64,000 bases of DNA from positions 118,333-182,332 of the forward strand of contig CALEIK010000017.1 in NCBI GenBank assembly GCA_937876195.1. Direction: 5' to 3'. Source of the stretch: an uncultured Flavobacteriales bacterium. Lineage in GTDB: Bacteria; Bacteroidota; Bacteroidia; Flavobacteriales_D; Crocinitomicaceae. The position numbers and the translations under genes were made by a program. This document shows positions 8,607-15,612 of this stretch, piece by piece; the stretch's first letter is position 1, and each line of letters begins with the position of its first letter. A model generated the notes under the pieces. It saw only the letters and a program-made list of their open reading frames with translations. It was not told the DNA's origin and did no database searches.

Positions 8607-9212
8607 TTACTTCTTTTGATACTTATTATCCTTCCATTTGTTGGTTCCTGCTTCGCTGTCGGCAATGAGTTGCGTCAACCGCTTTATTTTTGTCGTCTCT
8701 TGTTTTGCGCTCATCACCCAATTGGAAGATGTTTTTTTGTACGATGGTGCAAGCGACTGAAAATAATCCCACGCTTTTTTATTTGCTTTGAATTTCTTTT
8801 CAAATTCAGGTGAAAATTTCAGTTCATCATTTTCATAGGTATACCCATATGATTTTTCATCTGTTCTGTGACTGTAACTTTCAAGTCCCGCTTCTTGCAT
8901 GAGCCCTTGTGTTATCATCGCTTCGACTTTCGCAATATTTACAGCACTCCAGATGCTGTTTTTCCGTCGAGGAGTAAAACGAATTTGGTAACTGTCTTTA
9001 TCAATTGAGCGCCTTATACCGTCAATCCAACCAAAACAAAGCGCTTGATCCACAGATTCTGACCAAGTCATTGAAGGGATGCCAGAATTCACTTTGTAAA
9101 ATCCAACAAACAATTCTGTTTCCTTGGTGTGGTTCTTCTCTAACCACTTTCTAAAATCAAGCTGTGTCTTAAAAAAAACTGGTGTCACTAATTCTATTTT
9201 TTGTATTCTCAA
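8607..9212 (-). CDS. YdeI/OmpD-associated family protein
   Basis: A 201-residue protein with the YdeI signature: FRKWLEKNH, WSESVDQALCFGWIDGIRRSID, and FTPRRKNSIWSAVNIAKVE, then a C-terminal DUF1905-like helix. Relatives are linked to peptide or bacteriocin tolerance, but the biochemistry is unclear. There is no suitable ATG: the best start is TTG at 9212. The stop of the broken HhH gene (TAG at 9225-9227) lies in the same frame four codons upstream, so the reading frame continues directly from that gene. Confidence 0.85.
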   Translation of the reverse strand: MRIQKIELVTPVFFKTQLDFRKWLEKNHTKETELFVGFYKVNSGIPSMTWSESVDQALCFGWIDGIRRSIDKDSYQIRFTPRRKNSIWSAVNIAKVEAMITQGLMQEAGLESYSHRTDEKSYGYTYENDELKFSPEFEKKFKANKKAWDYFQSLAPSYKKTSSNWVMSAKQETTKIKRLTQLIADSEAGTNKWKDNKYQKK

Positions 9213-9224
9213 TTTTGCATGAAC

Positions 9225-9514
9225 CTAAGGTTTAAAAGAAAGTCCCTTATCTTCGAGTGCCCTTTTTAGTTTGGGAATGGTGCTTGGTCCCATTCCATGC
9301 AACTGTGTTATCTCTTTTTCTGTAAACTTTGCCAAATCTTCCAAAGACTTGATGTTTTCTCTTTCTAACGCTCGTCTGGCTGGTGCTACAATCAGTGAAA
9401 GAAGCCATCTTTTGGTTTGCCCTCTTCTTCACATACAGAGCAGGTGGGACAATCACTACTTTTGTAATATTGATGTCCTTTTTTACACGTCCTTAATGTT
9501 CCTTTTGTCGACAT
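9225..9514 (-). pseudogene. Frameshifted zinc-ribbon/helix-hairpin-helix (RpoA-CTD-like) protein
   Basis: From ATG at 9514 the frame encodes a Cys/His-rich start (CKKGHQYYKSSDCPTCSVCE), runs to KPKDGFF, and stops at a TGA at 9392-9394. A second frame begins exactly there and encodes LLSLIVAPARRALE, then KFTEKEITQLHGMGPSTI, an HhH motif like the RNA polymerase alpha C-terminal domain, ending at 9225. One missing base near 9402 accounts for the split; restoring it gives a continuous protein of about 96 residues. It is either a recent pseudogene or a sequencing error. Intact proteins of this type are common in Bacteroidota and have no known function. Confidence 0.75.
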
Positions 9515-9554
9515 AAATCTTGTTCAACTTTCCTCTAATTTAAACGATTGTTCT

Positions 9555-10049
9555 TCATTCTACTAATTTCCACATTTTTTCATTGTAATAATCAAATCCA
9601 CTTTTAGCGAAAAACTTTCTGGCCAATTCATTCTGTGTCCAATGATCTAACTCTATACGATCAATTTTAAGTGCTTTCGCAAATGAAAATACAGCATCCA
9701 GTAATTGGCTGCCAACACCTTTTGATTGGTAATTTCTCACCACCAAAATCTGATCAAGCAAGACGTACTTTCTCGCATATTGGAAAGGGGTTTCATTCAT
9801 ATTCACAACGAACAGTAAAACATAACCTACAGTTACATCATTCTCTTTGGCAGCGAACGCCACCGCATTCTCGTTTCTCAATGCATCTTTATAAAAAGTT
9901 GAGATTGCAGCTTTGTCGTATGGTTTAAAAATGTTTGGGACAGTTTTATGATGAAATGTCTGTATTTCTTCATTCAATTCAGCAAGCAAATTATAATCTT
10001 TGGTTTCAATTATTTCTATCATCGTTTCTTTAAAGTACTGTTTATCCAT
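9555..10049 (-). CDS. GNAT family N-acetyltransferase
   Basis: A GNAT acetyltransferase of 164 residues from the ATG at 10049, which overlaps the stop of the DUF1697 gene as TAATG; a second ATG eight codons later is also possible. The frame extends further upstream, but that part overlaps DUF1697 and does not belong. The acetyl-CoA motif is VVRNYQSKGVGSQLLDAV, followed by HWTQNELARKFFAKSGFDYY. The substrate is unknown. Translational coupling to DUF1697 suggests a shared transcript. Confidence 0.85.
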   Translation of the reverse strand: MDKQYFKETMIEIIETKDYNLLAELNEEIQTFHHKTVPNIFKPYDKAAISTFYKDALRNENAVAFAAKENDVTVGYVLLFVVNMNETPFQYARKYVLLDQILVVRNYQSKGVGSQLLDAVFSFAKALKIDRIELDHWTQNELARKFFAKSGFDYYNEKMWKLVE

Positions 10050-10579
10050 TAAGCATTCACGACCTTCAAGATCGTATTCCAATTCCTTGTCGTAATATTC
10101 TTCCCGAATAATTTTTCTAATGCCTCCATGCCCTTCACCGTTTTTGTCGTAGACAGGTCCAAAACACTGCAAATTGTTCGGTTGCTGACTGAAAGAATTT
10201 GATAGCTGCTATCCTTTGAATAATAGGGTAATTCCAATTCAATGCTAGGCTCATCTTTTAGCAAAGACACATACAAACGGATGTCCTTATGCATTTGCAC
10301 ATTTTCAAAAGGATTTTGATCTACTAAATCAGCAATTGCATCTTTTGTCCGCAACATCACTGGGATTGGAAAGTTGAAGACATTAGCGAGGTGACTTTCC
10401 ATTTTGGCTTCTAGTGCCTGAATGTCCGTCTGATGTGTTTCAAATACAACATTTCCTGAGTTTAGAAATGTTCTAACATTCTCACAACCTATTTCGGTGA
10501 GTTTATCGCGTAGTTCTGCCATGGGGACTTTATGATGTCCGCCTACATTGATGCCTCTAAGAAATGCTGTTGCTATCAT
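10049..10579 (-). CDS. DUF1697 family protein
   Basis: A 176-residue protein with the family opening MIATAFLRGINVGGHHKVPMA, then LNSGNVVFET and the C-terminal RNWNTILKV. DUF1697 proteins are widespread, soluble and uncharacterised. It is the first gene of a pair whose second member, the GNAT enzyme, starts inside its stop codon. The 244 bp upstream contain no gene and separate it from the divergent barrel gene. Confidence 0.88.
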   Translation of the reverse strand: MIATAFLRGINVGGHHKVPMAELRDKLTEIGCENVRTFLNSGNVVFETHQTDIQALEAKMESHLANVFNFPIPVMLRTKDAIADLVDQNPFENVQMHKDIRLYVSLLKDEPSIELELPYYSKDSSYQILSVSNRTICSVLDLSTTKTVKGMEALEKLFGKNITTRNWNTILKVVNA

Positions 10580-10760
10580 TGTCGTTAGTCTGGGGATTGC
10601 TTGGCTTTGGTCGTTTGAATGAGAAGCCCAATTTAGTCATTTATTTCAACCTGTTGATGAAACAACATGATGAATGTAGCAATTTCGGATTGAATTCTAG
10701 CTCTACTAAAACTGACAAATAGTAGTAATCAGAACCAACCTACTCCTACCTTTTGATATT

Positions 10761-10791
10761 TTGGTTTTTGTATTAACTATTCGTAAACTTG
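10761..10791 (+). promoter_or_regulatory. Bacteroidota-type promoter for the barrel gene at 10824
   Basis: TTG at 10761-10763 lies 20 nt ahead of TAAACTTG at 10784-10791, one mismatch from the Bacteroidota -7 consensus TAnnTTTG. It sits 32 nt before the start codon on the correct strand. Confidence 0.5.
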
Positions 10792-10823
10792 CAGTACCAC
10801 ACATTAGAACCTAATGCAAAAAA

Positions 10824-11564
10824 ATGATAAACGCATTAAAATCTTTTATACTTAGCACAGTCATTTTGCTCGGAACTTTCTCCTTTGGACAATCGCTCAA
10901 TGTTAGTGGTGGATACACAGCTTCATGGATGGAAAATAAACACTTCAAAGCGGGAGAAACCAATATAACCCAATATGGGAATGAAGAATTTTCTAACACA
11001 ACAGCCTCAAAAAATGCTGGTATTCACGGCTTTAACGCAGCTGTAGGATATGAGTTCCCCTTTGGGAAGCGATTGTCATTAGAAACCGGGATTAAATTTC
11101 AGACAAGGGGCACTAATTACAAAACTGTAACATACTTATCGGATAATTGGAATCTAGTTTTTTCTTCAGTTACACAGAGTAAAACTAAACTGTATTATTT
11201 TGATGTGCCAATGATGCTCAATATTGCATTTTTAATTAAAGATTACAGGGCTTACGCTAGAACAGGATTAAATCTAGGCCTATTAGCAGAGCATAAAAAT
11301 GCAAATGAAAGGAGTGATTATATAGCTTCGACAGGAGAAACTCTTACAACCGCAGACACGCAAATTATTAAGTATGACCCTGATGAGTTCAAAAGACGTT
11401 ATACTGGAGGTATAATACTTGGTATAGGTGTCGAATACAACGGGTTCTATTTTGAAACAAATTACAATGCAGGATTCCACACCATATTCTATAACAAGTA
11501 TAAGTACACACACGACCTATCTTTCTCTGTAGGGTACAAGATTAAATTTAAGGGTGAGAAATAA
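10824..11564 (+). CDS. Outer-membrane beta-barrel protein (PorT-like family)
   Basis: A 246-residue protein with a signal peptide (cleavage likely after TFSFG, before QSLNV). Alternating hydrophobic/polar strands follow, typical of the eight-stranded PorT/OmpW-like barrels of Bacteroidota. Strand examples are GFNAAVGYEFPFG, LSLETGIKFQ, FDVPMMLNIAF, YARTGLNLGL and LSFSVGYKIKFKG. The chain ends on the barrel strand, as outer-membrane proteins do. It is a single gene flanked by a divergent and a convergent gene. Its last 15 codons recur as a remnant at 13611-13661. Confidence 0.75.
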   Translation: MINALKSFILSTVILLGTFSFGQSLNVSGGYTASWMENKHFKAGETNITQYGNEEFSNTTASKNAGIHGFNAAVGYEFPFGKRLSLETGIKFQTRGTNYKTVTYLSDNWNLVFSSVTQSKTKLYYFDVPMMLNIAFLIKDYRAYARTGLNLGLLAEHKNANERSDYIASTGETLTTADTQIIKYDPDEFKRRYTGGIILGIGVEYNGFYFETNYNAGFHTIFYNKYKYTHDLSFSVGYKIKFKGEK

Positions 11565-11566
11565 GA

Positions 11567-11965
11567 TCATCTAAACATCACAGAGCCACTACACCCCTCT
11601 CCTTCTGGAAATGGTTCCAACCATTCTTTTAATGTTTCAATGCGCTGATTTGTTAGTTCTGTTAAATACCCGGACGCACACATTGGATACATTGAGCCAT
11701 ATTCCATTAGTTTATCAGCTACAGGAAATTTCATATCTAGTTCGGCATCTCTGAATTTAATCCAAAGTCGTTGTGAGACTTTAAGCTTTTCTATAAAAAT
11801 CGAATCATTTTTATAGTCCGTCAGGATTTGCCTGTATACATCATTCAATTCCTTGTCGACAATAAGGTATTTTTCACGTTCTTCTTGATTCATTTCAAAC
11901 TGAGTTTGCGAAAAAGAAGTCAGCGAGAGTGAAAGGAAAATTAGAAATGTAAGTAGTTGTTTCAT
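11567..11965 (-). CDS. LprI/DUF1311-like secreted protein
   Basis: A 132-residue exported protein. I start at the ATG at 11965, which opens directly on the signal peptide MKQLLTFLIFLSLSLTSFSQ; the frame extends four codons further. The mature part has LNDVYRQIL, KLKVSQRLWIKFRDAE, and a late CASGYLTELTNQRIETL. This is the DUF1311/lysozyme-inhibitor-LprI pattern, which usually has a paired Cys. Relatives act in the periplasm, some against lysozyme. It ends 2 bp from the convergent barrel gene. Confidence 0.7.
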   Translation of the reverse strand: MKQLLTFLIFLSLSLTSFSQTQFEMNQEEREKYLIVDKELNDVYRQILTDYKNDSIFIEKLKVSQRLWIKFRDAELDMKFPVADKLMEYGSMYPMCASGYLTELTNQRIETLKEWLEPFPEGEGCSGSVMFR

Positions 11966-12079
11966 AATTGAGTACAATTTGGCGATTTAGAAGATTAAAT
12001 TAGTGATTTTATTTTAATCAGGAAGATTTAGCGAGGTTCCATAAGATTCGCTTTCTAGATAAATTGGGACCAGTTATAT

Positions 12080-12661
12080 TCATTTTTCTTTAGCAACATT
12101 TACAAGTATAACGAGTACTTTGTCAGGTTCCTTAGCTTTAATCCTGGAAACCTGTTGTAATACATGCTTTGAAAAATAGTTCGTCCAGATCGTCCAGTAA
12201 ACAACAAAAGTGTATTCGTATTTCTTTGCCGCTTCGATGACCTTCAATTTAGTGTTTGGATCAATGTCGATTAGGTCCAACTCATCTTGAAATTTGAGTT
12301 CAGTATTCAAAAATGGATACGCATTTTTTGTTGGAGGAAGGCTATCAATAAATTTCCGATTATTAAAGCTTCCCATGCATTGTGAGTACCCTGAATAAAG
12401 GTTGCCAACTGGATCAAAGATTCTTAACTGAATGAATGAATAATTTGTCGCACTATCATTGAGCCTATAATGATCGTCCGTTAATGAATTTGAAGTTGAA
12501 TCAACATTTTCAAAGCTAAAATCGTAATGGTAGTTTTTCTTGGACAAGAACGAATTGATTTCTACCGTAGATTCATCCCTTTGCTCCGAGGTATTTAAAA
12601 GCCTGACGAGATTACACGAATTCATTACTAACACGAATAAAAACAGGAGTCCAAATTTCAT
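12080..12661 (-). CDS. Hypothetical lipoprotein
   Basis: A 193-residue protein from the ATG at 12661, chosen because it opens a lipoprotein signal with lipobox VMNSC; a longer frame starts at 12688. No family is recognised. The mature part is rich in Ser/Asn/Asp and ends in a predicted alpha-beta segment, KLKVIEAAKKYEYTFVVYW and KVLVILVNVA, reminiscent of a thioredoxin-like strand-helix pattern, but there is no CxxC. Probably a membrane-attached protein of unknown role. Confidence 0.6.
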   Translation of the reverse strand: MKFGLLFLFVLVMNSCNLVRLLNTSEQRDESTVEINSFLSKKNYHYDFSFENVDSTSNSLTDDHYRLNDSATNYSFIQLRIFDPVGNLYSGYSQCMGSFNNRKFIDSLPPTKNAYPFLNTELKFQDELDLIDIDPNTKLKVIEAAKKYEYTFVVYWTIWTNYFSKHVLQQVSRIKAKEPDKVLVILVNVAKEK

Positions 12662-12847
12662 TTCTAGAAGTAAAGTTGTGTCATGCAATAACGAGTATTT
12701 ATCTAAACTAGTGATTTTCCTTAAAACGAAGAGTATTTAACTAAATTCCGAAGATTAATAATTCTTTTTTCAATAGTCTTAGTTATAAAATATATTATTT
12801 TTTCTAAATTACACCCTAAAATAATATTGACCTTTAAAAATTTAATC

Positions 12848-13528
12848 ATGAAAAAAAATTTATTACTCTTGGGAATTTGCCTCTTTGCAGGTACAACATT
12901 ATATTCTCAAAAACTAGGTGCTTTTAATGGTACCATGGAAAAAAAAGTAGGTCCTAAAACAGTAAAGGTTCCTTATACAAGTGTAAACTCTTATTTGGGA
13001 TATGCCGAAAAAGGATCGGAAGATGCAATAGTTGATGGTAAAAAATATACTTATATCTATGTTTGGATTCCTGCTGTAGCTCCAGAATTAGGTGTTAGAA
13101 TGATGTCACCAATTGATGCAAAATCAGCTGAAAAGATTAAAGATGCTACAAAAGCTGCAAATTATGATGCAAATTCTTCTTCTACTGAATACTTTGACAC
13201 GTACATAACTTTTGAAAAATCTAATATCAAAAGTTTATCTGACATCTCTGAAGAAAAAATTGCTAGTGCAGAATGGAAGGTAATGGAAAGAAATGATGAT
13301 AGCAGCGAAATGCCATCTCAACCAAGTGGAAATAATTACAATTCTTTATTAAGAATTCAAAGTGAAACCAGCGATCCGTTGAAAGCATTAACGGTTGGTC
13401 TGTATAGAGTTGGTTTTACCACTTATAAAAAAGGTGAAGTTAACGGTACATTTTTAGCCGAAATTGGAGCTCCTATTGCCCTACCAGGTATTATTATCAC
13501 TAATAATATTGATGAATTAGTTAAATAA
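12848..13528 (+). CDS. LipL32-like surface protein
   Basis: A 226-residue secreted protein from the ATG at 12848 (an in-frame ATG at 12827 is less likely because the signal peptide begins at MKKNLLLLG). The mature part matches, from memory, the Leptospira major surface lipoprotein LipL32 along its length: GAFNG (24-28), YIYVWIPAVAPELGVRMMSP (69-88), YFDTYI (115-120), NYNSLLRIQ (163-171), and GLYRVGFTTYKKGEVNG (184-200). The residues I align with the LipL32 calcium site are kept: D117-T118, D150-D151 and Y164. There is no lipobox (LYSQ, not Cys), so it should be soluble or surface-bound by other means. The function is unknown even in Leptospira. Confidence 0.8.
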   Translation: MKKNLLLLGICLFAGTTLYSQKLGAFNGTMEKKVGPKTVKVPYTSVNSYLGYAEKGSEDAIVDGKKYTYIYVWIPAVAPELGVRMMSPIDAKSAEKIKDATKAANYDANSSSTEYFDTYITFEKSNIKSLSDISEEKIASAEWKVMERNDDSSEMPSQPSGNNYNSLLRIQSETSDPLKALTVGLYRVGFTTYKKGEVNGTFLAEIGAPIALPGIIITNNIDELVK

Positions 13529-13610
13529 TAACTAGTGTTGTCTAGTCCTGAAATAGCGATACACATTTTATTATCGTTATAAAAAAGGGCAAAAATGGCG
13601 TTTATGAAAA

Positions 13611-13661
13611 ACTCTTTCCTTCTCGCTAGGATATAAAATTAAGTTGAAGCGTGAGAAATAA
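13611..13661 (+). pseudogene. 3' remnant of an outer-membrane barrel gene
   Basis: The plus-strand frame encodes TLSFSLGYKIKLKREK then stop. It matches the last strand of the barrel protein at 10824-11564 (DLSFSVGYKIKFKGEK then stop), including the position of the stop. Upstream the frame is closed within three codons and shows no continuation. This is the end of a duplicated barrel gene whose body has been lost, with the LipL32-like gene now in its place. Confidence 0.6.
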
Positions 13662-13680
13662 GTTTTAACTAAATTGGTTT

Positions 13681-13716
13681 AAAGGACTGTCTCAATGTGA
13701 GGCAGTCCTTTTTTTT
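13681..13716 (+). terminator. Rho-independent terminator
   Basis: GGACTG-t-CTCA / TGAG-g-CAGTCC with a 3-nt loop, followed by eight T residues on the plus strand. It ends the transcript of the LipL32-like gene, or was inherited from the lost barrel gene whose remnant ends 20 nt upstream. Confidence 0.85.
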
Positions 13717-13743
13717 GTTAAGCATTTTCAGTTATCATCTTAT

Positions 13744-13888
13744 CCGCTACGCTGGATTTGTAATCCTGCCGTTGAAATATTATTTTATACTATTGTTTCT
13801 AAAGTAATTTAAACATAAAAAAGACGAACTTTTATACTGTCAAAGAAAAAACATGTTCCGCAGGATTACAAATCCAGCGGAGCGGGGG
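13744..13888. repeat. REP/MITE-like element with inverted ends
   Basis: The left end (13744-13771) and the right end (13858-13888) are inverted copies of one sequence, CCGCAGGATTACAAATCC followed by AGCGGAGCGGG. Each end can form an imperfect hairpin (CCGC-a-GGATT / AATCC-a-GCGG). The interior of about 85 bp is A/T-rich and does not code. The right end cuts off the TPR pseudogene reading in from the right. The layout suggests a non-autonomous mobile element or a pair of REP units; no transposase is in the window. Confidence 0.7.
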
Positions 13889-14352
13889 TACTGCACCGTT
13901 TTTACTATTTCCTCAGTAAAACTTTCCCAATCTTCAATTAGACTAAGCACGTATATTTTACCAAACCGCATGTCCAATCGATTGGGATAGAGTTTAATTC
14001 CTTGGTCAATTTTTTCAAAGCCTTTTTCTACGATCTCTTAATTGTAAAATATGTCACTGCCCATAAAACCAGCTACTTGTCCCGTACTGTCTGTAAGTTG
14101 CAGGCTTTCTCCATCGGGCTGTTCTGTACTCATAGAAACGATTTCTTGCCTCGAATCCAGCACATAATAGTTGAAATAACTCGCATATAATTCAGCGTTC
14201 TTTGGGTCTTCAGATTCCCACTTTTTCAGGAGTTCTATCTGCTTGACTGTATCACCCTCTTGGCTCAATTGGTCAAATTGTGATTTATAGTCCTGCCCAA
14301 AAGAAAAAGTGGTTAGAACCGAAAATGCTAAAATGGTTACGATTAGTTTCAT
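13889..14352 (-). pseudogene. TPR-like secreted protein, nonsense-mutated and truncated
   Basis: From ATG at 14352 the frame encodes a signal peptide (cleaved near TFSFG) and a helical segment, then a TAA at 14038-14040. Beyond the stop the same frame stays open with clear coding character: EIVEKGFEKIDQGIKLYPN, RLDMRFGKIY and EDWESFTEEIVKTV, in the style of tetratricopeptide helices. A C-to-T change (CAA to TAA) would explain the stop. The frame then runs straight into the REP element at 13888, which replaces the rest. The first 104 codons could still be translated, but the gene as a whole is broken. Confidence 0.75.
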
Positions 14353-14445
14353 TGTTTGCTTTTGATAAATCTATGAAAAAAAAGGGAATTTGATGGGGTT
14401 GGAAGCAACAATGGAATTAAACTCAAGGGAGTGCGTTTAACAGTA

Positions 14446-14793
14446 TTAGCTGCAGTGCTTTTCAATTTTGACAACCTTTCCACTTTTAAACTCCATATTC
14501 AAACTACCAAAATCAATTCCTCTTCTACATGGTCCAAGATCGTAATAAAAATGCTCTGCTGAACTAGCAACTCCGTTATCTGGCCGACCTAAAAGTTCAA
14601 TTATTTCTTTTCGAGTCTTACCCTCGAGATTATAATTGTCGATTAAATCATCAACCATATCCCATCTCAAGTGAGAGTCAGATTCTTTGATATCCCAATT
14701 TTTCCATTTCTGATTGTCAAACCTAATATCTGTACAGCTCGATAGAACTATCAAAAAAAAGGATATAGAAAATAAGATCTTTTTACCTGACAT
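14446..14793 (-). CDS. Small BamE/SmpA-like lipoprotein
   Basis: A 115-residue protein with lipobox VLSSC (Cys20). The mature segment contains GKTRKEIIELLGRPDNG and a later KSGKVVKIEKHC, the helix-then-strand pattern of BamE/SmpA/OmlA-type folds, with VHxxLGxPD-like spacing. Bacteroidota have many such lipoproteins that are not part of the Bam complex, so a role in barrel assembly is not implied. It is isolated between the TPR pseudogene and the REP copy at 14887. Confidence 0.6.
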   Translation of the reverse strand: MSGKKILFSISFFLIVLSSCTDIRFDNQKWKNWDIKESDSHLRWDMVDDLIDNYNLEGKTRKEIIELLGRPDNGVASSAEHFYYDLGPCRRGIDFGSLNMEFKSGKVVKIEKHCS

Positions 14794-14886
14794 ATTTAAT
14801 GCAACAATTACTTTTCACTATTGATTCAAAAATAGTTTAAATGTAAAAAAGTTCAATCGTTTATACTAGTAGCATAAAACTATATT

Positions 14887-14917
14887 CCGCAGGATTGCAA
14901 ATCCAGCGGAGCGGGAG
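14887..14917 (+). repeat. REP/MITE-like repeat, single copy
   Basis: A third copy of the repeat, CCGCAGGATTGCAAATCC followed by AGCGGAGCGGG, with one base changed against the copy at 13858. The 60 bp upstream also resemble the matching flank of that copy (TTTAAA, AAAAAAG, TTTATACT), so the shared unit is about 90 bp. It abuts the 3' end of the J-domain gene. Confidence 0.7.
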
Positions 14918-15490
14918 TCAGTAAAAAGTTTTATATATCCAACTAACAAATAAGGTTAAAACAAGTATAGATGTCATTAAAAAGGGATAAATAACAAACA
15001 ATATAAAGGTTATAATTCCCAATACAATAAGTATAATCCAAATGACATTGCTATCCTTTTTCTTGGATTCAATTTTAATATCCACAGAGGTAGACTTGGA
15101 ATGTTCTTTGCTGCTTATTTTTAAGTCTTTAGCTATTTTTTTAAGCTGGTTAACTTGATTCAAAAGATCCTTTTCTCTTCGATTCTTCGTTCGAATAATT
15201 CCTTCATAATCACTAACAATTTTTTTATAACCCGCAATAATCTCATCATATTCATTATGAGAAATTCCGCCAAACGTTGCAGAATGATCTTTGGACTTAT
15301 AATTTATTCGTTTAGCAGGATTTGAAATGGTTTCATAAGCCTCATGTAGTAATCTGAAAATTATAGTTGCTTCAGGAGTATTACCATGCATGTCTGGGTG
15401 AAGAATTTTACACAACTTTCTATAAGATCTTTTAATTTCATCTTGCGTTGAATTTTCCTCTACCTGCAATATTTGGTAATACGATAACAT
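14918..15490 (-). CDS. J-domain protein with C-terminal membrane segments
   Basis: A 190-residue protein. Residues 2-65 are a J domain (YYQILQVEENSTQDEIKRSY, the HPD motif at 31-33, then AYETISNPAKR), which should stimulate the ATPase of a DnaK partner. Residues about 75-135 are charged, partly coiled coil. Residues about 148-188 hold two hydrophobic segments (WIILIVLGIITFILFVIYPF and a second after MTS), placing it in the inner membrane with the J domain in the cytoplasm. It lacks the Gly/Phe and zinc domains of DnaJ, so its client is unknown. The 3' end lies at a REP repeat. Confidence 0.85.
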   Translation of the reverse strand: MLSYYQILQVEENSTQDEIKRSYRKLCKILHPDMHGNTPEATIIFRLLHEAYETISNPAKRINYKSKDHSATFGGISHNEYDEIIAGYKKIVSDYEGIIRTKNRREKDLLNQVNQLKKIAKDLKISSKEHSKSTSVDIKIESKKKDSNVIWIILIVLGIITFILFVIYPFLMTSILVLTLFVSWIYKTFY

Positions 15491-15612
15491 TTACTTTCAA
15501 AATTAAAATGACGAAATATAAAGAACTATGATAATTAAATCCCCACACTACCGAGCGATTCCAATCGCGTGTGTATCCATTATCCTTTTTCCAATTATAT
15601 ACTTCTACCAAC

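Noticed and set aside
9247..9456. Minus-strand 69-codon frame opening MIVPPALYVK
   Set aside because: It is in the third frame of the broken HhH gene; the two other frames together give a recognisable protein.
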